Assembly: GCF_036026595.1 (NCBI RefSeq) | Contig: NZ_JARZFX010000003.1 | Location: 124,001 to 188,000, forward strand | DNA: 64,000 bases | Reading direction: 5' to 3' | From: Virgibacillus_P tibetensis | Lineage (GTDB): Bacteria; Bacillota; Bacilli; Bacillales; Amphibacillaceae | Shown: positions 1 through 8,539 of the stretch, one piece after another | Position numbering within the stretch: position 1 is the first letter of the stretch | Layout: each line of letters begins with the position of its first letter | Position numbers and translations under genes: made by a program | Notes under the pieces: generated by a model | Seen by the model: only the letters and a program-made list of their open reading frames with translations | What the model was told of the DNA's origin: nothing | The model's database searches: none

Positions 1-97
1 TCTTAGTAATATCTCGGACCTTTCTAACCTGCTTTTGCTCACTTTATACCCGTGATAATCTCTTTCACGAACTTTGTCTCCTTTCTAATATTTCTAC

Positions 98-126
98 TTG
101 CTATTCCCCAAAAGACTATATATAAT
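98..126 (+). promoter_or_regulatory. Sigma-A promoter of the trpS T-box transcript
   Basis: TTGCTA (98-103) and TATAAT (121-126) are separated by exactly 17 bp. The -10 is a perfect consensus and the -35 matches 4 of 6. It lies just upstream of the T-box leader, so transcription would begin near 133. Nothing coding is evident in bases 1-97. Confidence 0.7.
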
Positions 127-149
127 ATAAAAAAGTCAATAAACTAGCA

Positions 150-341
150 ACGACAAAGGCGTAGTACAATTACCCACTGATTTTAAGAGAGCTTGTGGTT
201 GGTGGAAACAAGCATCAAGGTACATTGGAATTGGACTTTCGAGCTAATTAACTAGTAAAGTGATTCTGCAACAAAATTGCAGAATAATTAGGGTGGCACC
301 GCGGTTCATTCGTCCCTGTCTTAGGGATAAATGGGCTTTTT
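150..341 (+). promoter_or_regulatory. T-box riboswitch (tryptophan specifier) upstream of trpS
   Basis: The conserved T-box core GGGTGGCACCGCGG is at 291-304, followed by a hairpin (gtccct/aggga) and a T-run ending near 341, the attenuator. Upstream, TTGGACTTTCGAG at 231-243 fits the specifier-loop region of stem I, with TGG (Trp codon) at 232-234. Known role: uncharged tRNA-Trp pairs with specifier and T-box bulge and favours the antiterminator. The left edge is approximate. Confidence 0.93.
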
Positions 342-380
342 TTAATGGACAAATTTAAAATAAAATGGAGTGGTTTAAAA

Positions 381-1376
381 GTGAAAACTATTTTTTCCGG
401 TATACAACCAAGTGGTACATTAACCATTGGGAATTATTTAGGTGCAATACAGCAGTTCGTTCAATTACAGGATGATTATCAATGCTACTTTTGTATTGTA
501 GATGAACATGCGATTACAGTTCCACAAGACAGATTAAAGCTGCGCCAAAACATCCGCTCGCTGGCAGCATTATACCTGGCATCAGGCATTAATCCTGAGG
601 ACTCTACACTATTTATACAGTCAGAGGTACCAGCACATACCCAATTAGGATGGATGCTTCAATCCATCAGCTATATCGGCGAATTGGAACGAATGACACA
701 ATATAAGGATAAATCGACAGGTAAAGAAGGTGTCTCTTCTGGTTTGCTGACATACCCATCGTTAATGGCAGCTGATATCCTGCTTTATAACACCAACCTT
801 GTACCTGTAGGTGAAGATCAGAAGCAGCATTTAGAGCTGACCAGAAACCTTGCCCAACGTTTTAACAATAGATTTAATGATATCTTTACCGTACCTGAAG
901 TACGCATCCCAAAAGTTGGAGCCCGAATCATGTCCTTACAGGAGCCGACAAAGAAGATGAGTAAATCAGATGAGAATGAAAAAGGATACATTTCCATGCT
1001 TGATGAACCGAAGAAAATTGAGAAGAAAATTAAAAGTGCAGTAACGGATTCAGAAGGAATCGTTCGATTTGATAAGGAAAATAAACCAGGCGTATCCAAT
1101 CTGCTGAACATCTATTCCAGCTGTACAGGGGAGTCCATTGAGACTCTCACTGCAAAATACGACGGCAAAGGATACGGTGATTTCAAACAGGGTGTAGCTA
1201 GTGCTGTAATAGGTGTATTAAAACCTATTCAGGAAAAGTATGCTGCTTTAATTGATTCCGATGAACTGGATGATATCCTTGATGCAGGAGCGGAAAAAGC
1301 CTCATTTACTGCTAACAAAACCGTTGCAAAAGCAAAAAAGGCAATGGGATTAGGAAGAGTCATAAAGAAAAAATAG
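381..1376 (+). CDS. trpS: Tryptophanyl-tRNA synthetase
   Basis: Class I aminoacyl-tRNA synthetase that charges tRNA-Trp in the cytoplasm. The HIGH-type signature appears as PSGTLTIGNY near residue 10 and the KMSKS loop as PTKKMSKSDEN near residue 195. I place the start at GTG 381, preceded by a ggagtgg ribosome site. This gives 331 residues, the usual length, starting VKTIFSGIQPSG. The in-frame ATG at 345 sits directly on the attenuator T-run and has no ribosome site. The gene is monocistronic under the T-box leader, so expression should rise when tryptophanyl-tRNA is uncharged. Its 3' end faces yjbA, as in Bacillus subtilis. Confidence 0.97.
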   Translation: MKTIFSGIQPSGTLTIGNYLGAIQQFVQLQDDYQCYFCIVDEHAITVPQDRLKLRQNIRSLAALYLASGINPEDSTLFIQSEVPAHTQLGWMLQSISYIGELERMTQYKDKSTGKEGVSSGLLTYPSLMAADILLYNTNLVPVGEDQKQHLELTRNLAQRFNNRFNDIFTVPEVRIPKVGARIMSLQEPTKKMSKSDENEKGYISMLDEPKKIEKKIKSAVTDSEGIVRFDKENKPGVSNLLNIYSSCTGESIETLTAKYDGKGYGDFKQGVASAVIGVLKPIQEKYAALIDSDELDDILDAGAEKASFTANKTVAKAKKAMGLGRVIKKK

Positions 1377-1386
1377 AAAGACAAAA

Positions 1387-1410
1387 GGGCATCTGGAGAT
1401 CCAGGTGCCC
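1387..1410. terminator. Shared terminator hairpin between trpS and yjbA
   Basis: Ten-base arms GGGCATCTGG and CCAGGTGCCC with a four-base loop. The better T-tract (cccttttgtcttt) is on the minus strand, so it mainly serves yjbA, but it lies between convergent genes and may act in both directions. Confidence 0.75.
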
Positions 1411-1428
1411 TCTAACTATACAGCCTTT

Positions 1429-2190
1429 TCACTTTTGATTTGTCGTACTTTGTTCCTGACCAGTTTCAATTTCCCAAACTTTTTCCAGGAAAGGCTGACC
1501 CTTAATTAACTTCGCACATAATTCCTCATGTGATGAACTCCATCCTTGCCGAACCCCATTATACAAGGCGCCCCAAACTTTTTCTTCATTCATAAAACGT
1601 ATGGACGGGTACTTTTTGGGATCCCATTCTGTTAGCCAATATCTTAATTCGAGTGGATTATTTGTTGTTCTGAGCTGATCGAGTGCCATCATAAGCAGTT
1701 GCTTTAATTGACGTTCTCTTCTTGTTAAACCAAAGACAAGTTCAGGGGCCATGGAAAGCATGTGGTATTCTTTTTTGTATAAACTGTTATCAAATTTAAA
1801 GGATTGTGCCTTTGTACTCTGGATCATGTCGAATACGAGCTGCTCCTGCCTTGGTATTAACCTGCTTTTACGGATCGGAATTTGATACCCTATCGTATCA
1901 AATGCCATAATATCATTCCCATTTGTAATTATACCTGCATAGTCCAGTACAGACCTTTCCTGCCCTTTACGTGTATAGGCGCGTTTATAAACTGCATCGA
2001 GTAAAGCTTTCGGCAAATCATGCATATCATTTTCAATGAAGTTGTATAGTTCTTCTGTTATGTATAGTAATGGAACCTGATCTAATAATTCTATTCCATC
2101 CTCTTTGCGCCACTCATGAAAATAACAAACATTGTACCCATTTTCTTCTCCTTCAAACCAATTAACCCAAACATCGTGCATGTATAACAT
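1429..2190 (-). CDS. yjbA: YjbA-family protein (DUF3603)
   Basis: Uncharacterised cytoplasmic protein conserved in Bacillaceae. Its N-terminus (MLYMHDVWVNWFEGEENGYN) closely matches what I recall of B. subtilis YjbA, and it has the same position next to trpS. Start chosen at ATG 2190, about seven bases after a gtgaggg ribosome site, giving 253 residues; an upstream in-frame TTG at 2196 is less likely. No catalytic motif is recognisable. The protein is soluble, with many acidic and aromatic residues and no signal peptide. The family assignment rests on sequence memory and synteny. No function should be inferred. Confidence 0.9.
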   Translation of the reverse strand: MLYMHDVWVNWFEGEENGYNVCYFHEWRKEDGIELLDQVPLLYITEELYNFIENDMHDLPKALLDAVYKRAYTRKGQERSVLDYAGIITNGNDIMAFDTIGYQIPIRKSRLIPRQEQLVFDMIQSTKAQSFKFDNSLYKKEYHMLSMAPELVFGLTRRERQLKQLLMMALDQLRTTNNPLELRYWLTEWDPKKYPSIRFMNEEKVWGALYNGVRQGWSSSHEELCAKLIKGQPFLEKVWEIETGQEQSTTNQK

Positions 2191-2226
2191 AAGCAACCCT
2201 CACTTTTAGAACTAAACTTAAAGGAA

Positions 2227-2393
2227 ATGTTCAAAAATCGCGGTAAAAATACTGCTCGAATTTATCTATCAACAAGTACCCCCTGATGCAGGATATATTC
2301 GAATTAACCGGCCGTCTTTTTATCCACATTTTGAACACGTACTTAAAATACATTATGACCATCATTTAGAAAAATATTCTAAGTTAGTAAATT
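2227..2393 (+). other. Gap with an open, start-less reading frame
   Basis: Between yjbA and the small gene at 2394-2600 no complete gene is visible. One plus-strand frame stays open from about 2227 to 2482 and reads protein-like (for example VPPDAGYIRINRPSFYPHF), but it has no ATG, GTG or TTG start and a stop lies just upstream. It may be a decayed gene end or chance. Confidence 0.3.
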
Positions 2394-2600
2394 TTAAGGG
2401 TTGTTTGGAAAACGATATAGCACGAGCGACATTAGTAAAACACCGATTGGTAGGAAATAACATTCTAATCTTCCTATTATAAAATTGAAATATTCCATCC
2501 AAGTTAATCCTGCTGGCAAGAAGTTCATATATGCGATGATGGTTACGCCCCCAGATACAGCAAGCCCAAATCCAATTAAAAATAAAAATATATACCCCAT
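2394..2600 (-). CDS. Small two-helix membrane protein
   Basis: A 68-residue protein with two hydrophobic stretches: residues 2-24 (YIFLFLIGFGLAVSGGVTII) and about 40-62 (FIIGRLECYFLPIGVLLMSL), joined by a short aromatic loop. A gggag ribosome site lies 13 bases before the ATG, further than ideal. It is transcribed in the same direction as yjbA and fabF. The Gly-rich first helix and clean two-helix pattern favour a real gene over chance, but I do not recognise the family. The alternative frame in the same region gives a less convincing product. Confidence 0.6.
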   Translation of the reverse strand: MGYIFLFLIGFGLAVSGGVTIIAYMNFLPAGLTWMEYFNFIIGRLECYFLPIGVLLMSLVLYRFPNNP

Positions 2601-2735
2601 AAGTACCGCACCACTCCCAGCTAGTCCTGCACACTAGTACTCTATTTTATGCTTGTACCACTTAATAAATGATTACTAATTGGAGTGGCCGGTACATGGT
2701 TTTGTTAATCGCTTTCCTTACAGTAACGAGAATTA

Positions 2736-2771
2736 GAAGAAGCTGACCAGATTGATCTGATCAGCTTCTTC
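2736..2771. terminator. Hairpin downstream of fabF
   Basis: Eleven-base arms GAAGAAGCTGA and TCAGCTTCTTC. It lies just beyond the fabF stop on the minus strand. The T-tract on that strand is weak (cttcttctaattct); a better gtttt follows on the plus strand. Confidence 0.6.
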
Positions 2772-2784
2772 GTTTTAGCTATAA

Positions 2785-4023
2785 TTATTGATATTTTTTA
2801 AAAACCAGTGCAACATTATGCCCGCCAAAGCCTAAGGAATTACTTACAACTACATTAACATCCTGTTTCCTCGCTTCATTTGGAACATAATCCAAGTCGC
2901 AGTCAGGGTCTGGTGTTTCGTAATTGATAGTAGCAGGGATTAAGCTGCTCTCAATTGCTTTAATGGAAATTACAGACTCAATACCACCCGCTGCTCCTAA
3001 TAAATGACCAGTCATTGATTTAGTTGAGGATACAGCCACTTTATGAGCATGTGATCCCAAAACAGTCTTTATCGCTTCTGTTTCATATTTATCATTTAAT
3101 GCCGTACTAGTCCCATGAGCATTAATATAATCAACTTCATCAGGAGAAATACCTGCATCATTTAATGCATGCTGCATCGCACGTGCAGCTCCCTCGCCAT
3201 GCTCTGCCGGAGCGGTAATGTGGAAAGCATCTCCAGTGGCACCATAGCCAACAATTTCACCATAAATCTTGGCACCACGCTCAAGTGCACTCTCCAATGT
3301 TTCTAGAATTAATATTCCAGAACCTTCCCCCATAACAAAGCCATCGCGATTTTCATCAAATGGACGACTTGCCTTTTGAGGGTCTTCATTAAGTGACAAA
3401 GCTTTCATTGCAGAAAACCCGGCAAAAGCCATGTTTGAAATTGGGGCTTCCGTTCCGCCGGCAATGATGTAGTCAACGTCGCCACGCTGTACAGCCTTAA
3501 ATGCGTCACCTATTGAATTGGCACCGGATGCACATGCAGTAACACTACAGGAATTAATTCCTTTTGCACCAAGTTGAATAGACACCTGACCTGCAGCCAT
3601 ATCTGGAATCATCATTGGCACAAAAAACGGGCTTACACGTTTTGGTCCTTTTTCCAGAAACTTTTGATGCTGATCTTCCCATGTTGCCATACCGCCAATT
3701 CCAGAACCTATCCATACACCTACACGATGTGCATTACTGTCATCAATCGTCAACTTTGCGTCTTCAACTGCCATTTTTGCTGCAGCTACTGCAAATTGTG
3801 TGAATAAGTCCATTTTCCTTGCATCTTTCTTTTCCATATACTGGGTTGGGTCAAAGTCTTTTACCTCTGCTGCAACCTTTGCAGGAAAGTCATCTTTATT
3901 TACACGGGTCACAAAATCTATACCTGACTTTCCTGCAGCAATGTTTTCCCACATTTGATCAACGTTATTTCCCACTGGGGTTACAGCCCCTAGTCCGGTT
4001 ACAACTACTCTTCTTGCTTCCAT
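2785..4023 (-). CDS. fabF: 3-oxoacyl-ACP synthase II
   Basis: Elongating condensing enzyme of type II fatty acid synthesis: it condenses malonyl-ACP with a growing acyl-ACP in the cytoplasm. The thiolase-fold triad is visible: Cys in VTACASGAN (near 163), His in NAHGTSTALND (near 303) and His in MTGHLLGAAGG (near 340). Start chosen at ATG 4023, six bases after gaggaggag, giving 412 residues, the usual size. The longer reading to 4050 adds an acidic extension lacking a ribosome site. It follows fabH by 41 bp on the same strand, and both should be transcribed from the promoter upstream of fabH. Confidence 0.97.
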   Translation of the reverse strand: MEARRVVVTGLGAVTPVGNNVDQMWENIAAGKSGIDFVTRVNKDDFPAKVAAEVKDFDPTQYMEKKDARKMDLFTQFAVAAAKMAVEDAKLTIDDSNAHRVGVWIGSGIGGMATWEDQHQKFLEKGPKRVSPFFVPMMIPDMAAGQVSIQLGAKGINSCSVTACASGANSIGDAFKAVQRGDVDYIIAGGTEAPISNMAFAGFSAMKALSLNEDPQKASRPFDENRDGFVMGEGSGILILETLESALERGAKIYGEIVGYGATGDAFHITAPAEHGEGAARAMQHALNDAGISPDEVDYINAHGTSTALNDKYETEAIKTVLGSHAHKVAVSSTKSMTGHLLGAAGGIESVISIKAIESSLIPATINYETPDPDCDLDYVPNEARKQDVNVVVSNSLGFGGHNVALVFKKYQ

Positions 4024-4064
4024 ATGGCACTCCTCCTCTAACATGAACAATATTGTTTACTTGC

Positions 4065-5003
4065 TTATCTTCCCCAGCGCATCGCAATAGCGCCCCAGGT
4101 TAATCCACCACCAAAACCGACCAGTACAATTAGGTCATTATCTTTAATCTTACCATCTTTAACAGATTCTGATAATGCCATAGGAATAGATGCTGAAGAA
4201 TTGTTACCATACTTTTTAATCGTGGTAGCCATTTTATCTTCAGAAATCCCCAACCGTTCACGTGCGGCATTCATAATTCTGATATTTGCCTGGTGTGGAA
4301 TTAAATAGTCTACATCTTCTCTACTGAAACCTATTTTTTCTATCACATTAACGGTTGATTCAGGCATTTGCCTAACAGCAAATTTATAGACCTCACGACC
4401 ATTCATCACTAAATGATCATTTTCATCTTGGTAGAGCTCTTTGCCCCCTGCTCCATTGGCCCCTAATTCAAATGATAAAATCCCTTTTCCTTCAGAGACT
4501 TCGCCAATAACAGCTGCTCCTGCGCCATCCCCCAGAAGTACACAAGTACCACGGTCTTCCCAGTTTGTGATTTTAGATAACTTTTCCGTTCCAACTACGA
4601 GAACCTTCTTATAAGCTTTTGTATCAATGAATTGCTTTGCGGTAACTATTCCATACATAAACCCGGAACATGCAGCACTGATATCCATTGCTGCTGCTTT
4701 TGAAGCACCCAGTCTATCTTGTATCATACAGGCTACAGAAGGGAAAGGAGTGTCTGGCGTGACAGTCGCAACTAAGATTAAATCAATTTCCTCTGCCTTT
4801 ACATCCGCTTCTTTTAAAGCTTCTTCTGCAGCATAGAATGCCATGTCTGATGTATTAATATCATCTTCTGCAAACCTGCGTTCTTCTATTCCTGTTCTTG
4901 TTCTTATCCATTCATCATTTGTATCCACAATTTTTTCCATATCTTTATTTGTAATAACTTTTGTTGGAAGATAGTGACCAGTTCCTAATACACCAACACC
5001 CAT
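4065..5003 (-). CDS. fabH: 3-oxoacyl-ACP synthase III
   Basis: Initiating condensing enzyme: acyl-CoA primer plus malonyl-ACP gives 3-oxoacyl-ACP. In Bacillaceae it selects branched primers for iso and anteiso fatty acids. The catalytic Cys is in ISAACSGFMYG (near 110), His in LIPHQANIRI, and Asn in GNNSSASIP. Length is 312 residues, the same as B. subtilis FabHA. ATG 5003 follows taaggagatggg. First gene of a fabH-fabF operon. A promoter with an overlapping FapR-like operator lies 40-80 bp upstream, which would tie expression to malonyl-CoA. Confidence 0.97.
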   Translation of the reverse strand: MGVGVLGTGHYLPTKVITNKDMEKIVDTNDEWIRTRTGIEERRFAEDDINTSDMAFYAAEEALKEADVKAEEIDLILVATVTPDTPFPSVACMIQDRLGASKAAAMDISAACSGFMYGIVTAKQFIDTKAYKKVLVVGTEKLSKITNWEDRGTCVLLGDGAGAAVIGEVSEGKGILSFELGANGAGGKELYQDENDHLVMNGREVYKFAVRQMPESTVNVIEKIGFSREDVDYLIPHQANIRIMNAARERLGISEDKMATTIKKYGNNSSASIPMALSESVKDGKIKDNDLIVLVGFGGGLTWGAIAMRWGR

Positions 5004-5040
5004 ATTCCCATCTCCTTATATACTAATGTTAATAGCAATT

Positions 5041-5086
5041 ATTATGACTTGGTACTAATTTTAATGTATATTTGTTTTTCTTGCAA
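5041..5086 (-). promoter_or_regulatory. fabHF promoter with FapR-like operator
   Basis: Reading the minus strand, -35 TTGCAA (5081-5086) and -10 TAAAAT (5058-5063) are 17 bp apart. Immediately downstream and overlapping the start site is ATTAGTACCAAGTCATAAT (5041-5059). This resembles the FapR box (core TTAGTACC, degenerate inverted repeat) known upstream of fabHA in B. subtilis. FapR is not encoded in this window. Confidence 0.7.
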
Positions 5087-5196
5087 GTACTAAAAATCAT
5101 TTATGTTAAATAATGGAAATTCCGAACAGTTTATAGACTTGAAAATTTAAGACCAATTTATTAAAAGCCGGATGACTTACTGTAACAGAATTTATA

Positions 5197-6156
5197 TTAT
5201 TCATTTGGCAATAAGCCTGTTTCTATATATCTGTCAACTGCATCATTAACCAGCTTTTGAAAGTACTTAGGAACATCCGGGCTAAATTCGCCTAAGGAAA
5301 TCGCTTCTTCTTGGAAATCAAACGTCATAATTGTACCTTCAAGCTGACCCTTATTAAATTTCTTCGCTGTCATCTCATAGAGCTTGTCCACATGCTGTAT
5401 CGTGCTCGTTAACACCGTTCGATCACCCGTATCTGATTGATCCGAAACATAGCCAATAGCATATAAGTCATCTTCTTTAGCTCGATGAATGATATCTGAC
5501 GTAAAGGAGTCTCCAGTTGGATAAAAAACATCCACATCATAGTCTCGCAGCTTTTCATACATTTCTCCCGCTGTCTTTGTATCATTCCAGTCGTTGATAA
5601 AATTCATATGTACTACTGCTTCACTATTTTGATATTTTACTCCTTCATAAAAACCCTCTATTTCCGGTTGCCACTCATATGCGGAAACAATTCCAACATG
5701 GTTTGTTGAAGTCATTTTACCAGCGACCATACCACCAAAAAATCCCATGGCATGTGCACTGAAATTTAAACTGGTGACATTCTCATCAAAATAACCCCCA
5801 TTAAAATAGACAAAATGAACATCCGGATACAATTCTGCCAGATCAACAAAATACTTTCCATATATACTGCTATGGCCAAATATGAGGTTAACACCATCTT
5901 GAACAAACGCCTCAATCGCATTTGAAATCTCTTGCTCAGTTATTATTTCCTCTTTATAAAATATATCTACATCATAGTCTTCACCAATTTGCACCAATCC
6001 ATTATAACCCTTTTCTGCCCATGCCTGATTTTCGATAGTGCCATCCATGAGCATGCCAACATTTTGAATCTGGTTGCCTTCAAAATAATTACCGCATCCC
6101 GTTACGAGTAATAATGTGCCAATTAATAAAACGAATAACTTTTTCAATTTGGGCAC
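5197..6156 (-). CDS. med: Med-like lipoprotein, positive regulator of comK
   Basis: BMP-family (PnrA-like) substrate-binding lipoprotein, 319 residues. The N-terminal signal ends in lipobox LVTGC with Cys21 as the lipidated residue. The mature part carries the BMP pattern (VGMLMDGTIENQAW, LIFGHSSIYG, VHFVYFNGG). In B. subtilis, Med lies beside fabHA and raises comK expression; its ligand is unknown. Here it keeps that position, and comK itself is in the same window at 53959-54492. The small comZ gene that normally follows med is not visible in the 190 bp before fabH. The regulatory role is inferred from synteny and family. Confidence 0.85.
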   Translation of the reverse strand: MPKLKKLFVLLIGTLLLVTGCGNYFEGNQIQNVGMLMDGTIENQAWAEKGYNGLVQIGEDYDVDIFYKEEIITEQEISNAIEAFVQDGVNLIFGHSSIYGKYFVDLAELYPDVHFVYFNGGYFDENVTSLNFSAHAMGFFGGMVAGKMTSTNHVGIVSAYEWQPEIEGFYEGVKYQNSEAVVHMNFINDWNDTKTAGEMYEKLRDYDVDVFYPTGDSFTSDIIHRAKEDDLYAIGYVSDQSDTGDRTVLTSTIQHVDKLYEMTAKKFNKGQLEGTIMTFDFQEEAISLGEFSPDVPKYFQKLVNDAVDRYIETGLLPNE

Positions 6157-6250
6157 TCCAATCTGGATCCTACCTATTCTGTGTACTACTGATATTGTAT
6201 CCCCTTGCTGAAGATGAGTAAATAATAGATTCCGTTACGTTTTTGTATCA

Positions 6251-6856
6251 TTAGTAAAATTTACTATACAATTTAAAATGGTTAAGAACTCTCTCCAAAT
6301 TTTCTTCAGTAGGTACATTGTCACGAATGTAGATCGAATTTTCAAGTTTTACATCTTCTTTTGTTCTATTACTTGATGATTTTACCACTATTTCTGATTG
6401 CAGCTTACTTTTTTCAAGCCAGCTCAACAGAGATTTTGTAAAGTCTTTAATGTATACTGCGTTTTGTTTAAAATAAGGTGAATCAAAGCGAATAAATTTA
6501 TTATTACTGTACAGACCATTTTCATTCATTGGCATCCATTCACCAAAGAGCAGAGGAGCTTTAATTGACACAATACTGTCACTATCTTTTACTCGGTCAC
6601 TAGGATCAATAAAAATCTTACGTTTGGCTTGAATTTCTGTATTATCTTTAACATCATGAATGATAACTGCATTCTCATAGAATTCGCTAGTTACTGGTTC
6701 AGCAAGCGTAAAGGAACTATTTCTACCAAAAAACATGGTTAGGCTGTCATCAATAGTTTCATTTATCACCCCGTGAACCATCCGTCCATCATCAAGCAGG
6801 GATTCTGTAATATGGAAACCAATCCACTGATTACAATTCACAACCAGATAAGTCAT
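6251..6856 (-). CDS. yjaV: YjaV-like protein
   Basis: A 201-residue soluble protein in the position of B. subtilis yjaV, next to med and yjzD. The start (MTYLVVNCNQWIGFHITES) has the beta-strand, turn and helix look of a Rossmann NAD(P)-binding fold, but the glycine motif is degraded (NCNQWIGF in place of GxxGxxG). This suggests a short epimerase/SDR relative that has lost normal cofactor binding. The ATG at 6856 follows a ggaggatc ribosome site. No catalytic Tyr-Lys pair is obvious. Function unknown; the name rests mostly on gene order. Confidence 0.7.
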   Translation of the reverse strand: MTYLVVNCNQWIGFHITESLLDDGRMVHGVINETIDDSLTMFFGRNSSFTLAEPVTSEFYENAVIIHDVKDNTEIQAKRKIFIDPSDRVKDSDSIVSIKAPLLFGEWMPMNENGLYSNNKFIRFDSPYFKQNAVYIKDFTKSLLSWLEKSKLQSEIVVKSSSNRTKEDVKLENSIYIRDNVPTEENLERVLNHFKLYSKFY

Positions 6857-6975
6857 GTAGATCCTCCTTTACTTAAATAAATTTTATACTTTTATTTTAT
6901 GTACTGATTTGGTAAACTATAAGAGAATGTTAAGAAAAACTAAGGTTACTTGTAAAAAAAGATGAGGTGTTAACT

Positions 6976-7155
6976 ATGCGTTACATAATGACAATAGTGT
7001 GGGCAGTTCTAATAAGTGGTGTTATCTCTTATGTTTTATCCAGTATGGGTAATGAAGCGTTTAGCTTAGTGAATACACTGGTTCTTGCCGCTATTCTTGT
7101 AGTTGCCGTTGTAATATTAGGAGAAGGCGTCTTAAAAGAAGAAGACACTAACTAA
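6976..7155 (+). CDS. yjzD: YjzD-family small membrane protein (DUF2929)
   Basis: A 59-residue protein with two transmembrane helices (about 3-25 and 34-52) and a charged tail ending EEDTN. Start is ATG 6976 after gatgaggtg. An in-frame GTG at 6967 is part of that ribosome site. Same place as B. subtilis yjzD, divergent from yjaV. Function unknown. Confidence 0.82.
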   Translation: MRYIMTIVWAVLISGVISYVLSSMGNEAFSLVNTLVLAAILVVAVVILGEGVLKEEDTN

Positions 7156-7188
7156 ACAATGTACATAAAAGTAGTAGTCATGTAGAAT

Positions 7189-7226
7189 AAACCCTTGCCC
7201 GTTTAAGGAACTAAATGGCAAGGGTT
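7189..7226. terminator. Terminator between yjzD and the 7254-7613 gene
   Basis: Arms AAACCCTTGCC and GGCAAGGGTTT with a 16-base loop, flanked by T-rich sequence on the plus side (catttttatg). It lies between converging genes. Confidence 0.75.
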
Positions 7227-7253
7227 TCATTTTTATGCAGGATTTGATCTATA

Positions 7254-7613
7254 TTAATACCAAGGCAGAACACTTAATGCAGCTAGTGCAGCCAATGGTA
7301 ATACAAGCCGTCTGAATCTAAAGGGTGGACGGCCAAATCCATAACCTGGGAACCCGAACCCTGGTGCACCGTAACCCGGATAACCACCAAACCCTCCGTA
7401 TCTTTCTTCACGGTGATGAGTTTGAGGCATATTTTCGTGGTAGCCTGCGTATTGCTGCTCACTTGGATCTAAAGGTACTGCAAAATAAACATTTTCGTCA
7501 TCCAATCCAGTTATGATTCCATCTACTTTCGAACCATCAACCATCTCAGCAAGTACGTAGGAATGCATATGACTTTTACATAACTCGTATATTTGATGAT
7601 AATCATTATTCAT
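7254..7613 (-). CDS. Small protein with Gly/Tyr/Pro-rich C-terminus
   Basis: A 119-residue protein with ATG 7613 behind a ggggaggttg ribosome site. Residues 1-50 look like a small beta-rich domain (YVLAEMVDGSKVDGIITGLD has the strand, turn, strand rhythm of Sm/LSm-like folds). Residues 68-95 are GGYPGY/GFPGYG repeats, and the last 25 are basic then hydrophobic (PFRFRRLVLPLAALAAL). Similar architectures occur in spore-coat or surface proteins of Bacillaceae, but I cannot name the family. It is transcribed away from uppP, with 97 bp between their starts. Confidence 0.75.
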   Translation of the reverse strand: MNNDYHQIYELCKSHMHSYVLAEMVDGSKVDGIITGLDDENVYFAVPLDPSEQQYAGYHENMPQTHHREERYGGFGGYPGYGAPGFGFPGYGFGRPPFRFRRLVLPLAALAALSVLPWY

Positions 7614-7710
7614 ATTATCAACCTCCCCAATTAGACTATTCAGTAGCCTATGGGTTGGTGACTTGTTCTATCTATGAAATGAAATGTATTACGTAACAGG
7701 AGGATAGCCC

Positions 7711-8532
7711 ATGGACAACATTACTGAACTATGGACATTACTTACCTATTTATTTTTAGGCTTATTTCAAGGATTTTCAGAACCAATACCTATTTCATCA
7801 AGCGGCCATCTGGTAATTCTTCGTGAACTGTTTGAAATAGAAATAAAAGGACTTTCTTTTGAGATCCTTGTTAACTTCGGATCGCTAATTGCAGTCTTGC
7901 TTGTTTTTAGAAAAGATATTATTCGTTTAACCCAAAATTTCTTTCGTTTTTTGACGAAAAAGGAAGAAGCAGCCAAAGACGATTTTCAATTTATTCTATT
8001 TCTTGTAGTAGCCACAATCCCTACAGGCATTATCGGTTTATTGTTTGAGGATTATATTGAAGATGCGCTTAGTTTTGTTGCCGTCGTTGGAATAACCCTT
8101 CTCATCACAGGTACTGCATTATGGATTATCCGGAATCTGCGTGGCAGGAAAAATGATGGTGATTTAACAGTTAGAGATGCTTTAATCGTTGGTTTTGCAC
8201 AAGCAGCCGCTTTAGTACCGGGGATCAGCCGTTCAGGGGCTACGATCGTTGCTGCAATGCTGGTCGGAATGAAACAGGAAACTGCACTTCGTTTTTCGTT
8301 TCTATTGTACATTCCAGTAAGTCTGGGAATTACCGTTTTAAAATTTACGGATATTATCACGGATCCTGATTTTGAAGCATTAATGATTCCTTATTTAATC
8401 GCATTTATGGCGTCCATTGTTGCTTCATTTTACGCCTTAAAATGGTTTATCAATATTATGGCTAAAGGAAACCTTAAATACTTTGCTTTCTATTGTTTTA
8501 TTGTAGGTACCCTTGTAATCTTATTCTTATAA
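7711..8532 (+). CDS. uppP: Undecaprenyl-diphosphatase (BacA/UppP family)
   Basis: Integral membrane phosphatase that recycles undecaprenyl pyrophosphate to the monophosphate carrier used for peptidoglycan and other wall polymers. It can give low-level bacitracin resistance. The two family signatures are visible: EPIPISSSGHL at residues 24-34 and PGISRSGATIV near 175. Eight or so hydrophobic helices fill 273 residues, the normal length. ATG 7711 follows aacaggaggat. The first motif reads EPIP where many relatives have EFLP, a mild deviation. A family 1 repeat begins eight bases after the stop codon. Confidence 0.95.
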   Translation: MDNITELWTLLTYLFLGLFQGFSEPIPISSSGHLVILRELFEIEIKGLSFEILVNFGSLIAVLLVFRKDIIRLTQNFFRFLTKKEEAAKDDFQFILFLVVATIPTGIIGLLFEDYIEDALSFVAVVGITLLITGTALWIIRNLRGRKNDGDLTVRDALIVGFAQAAALVPGISRSGATIVAAMLVGMKQETALRFSFLLYIPVSLGITVLKFTDIITDPDFEALMIPYLIAFMASIVASFYALKWFINIMAKGNLKYFAFYCFIVGTLVILFL

Positions 8533-8539
8533 TTAAAGT

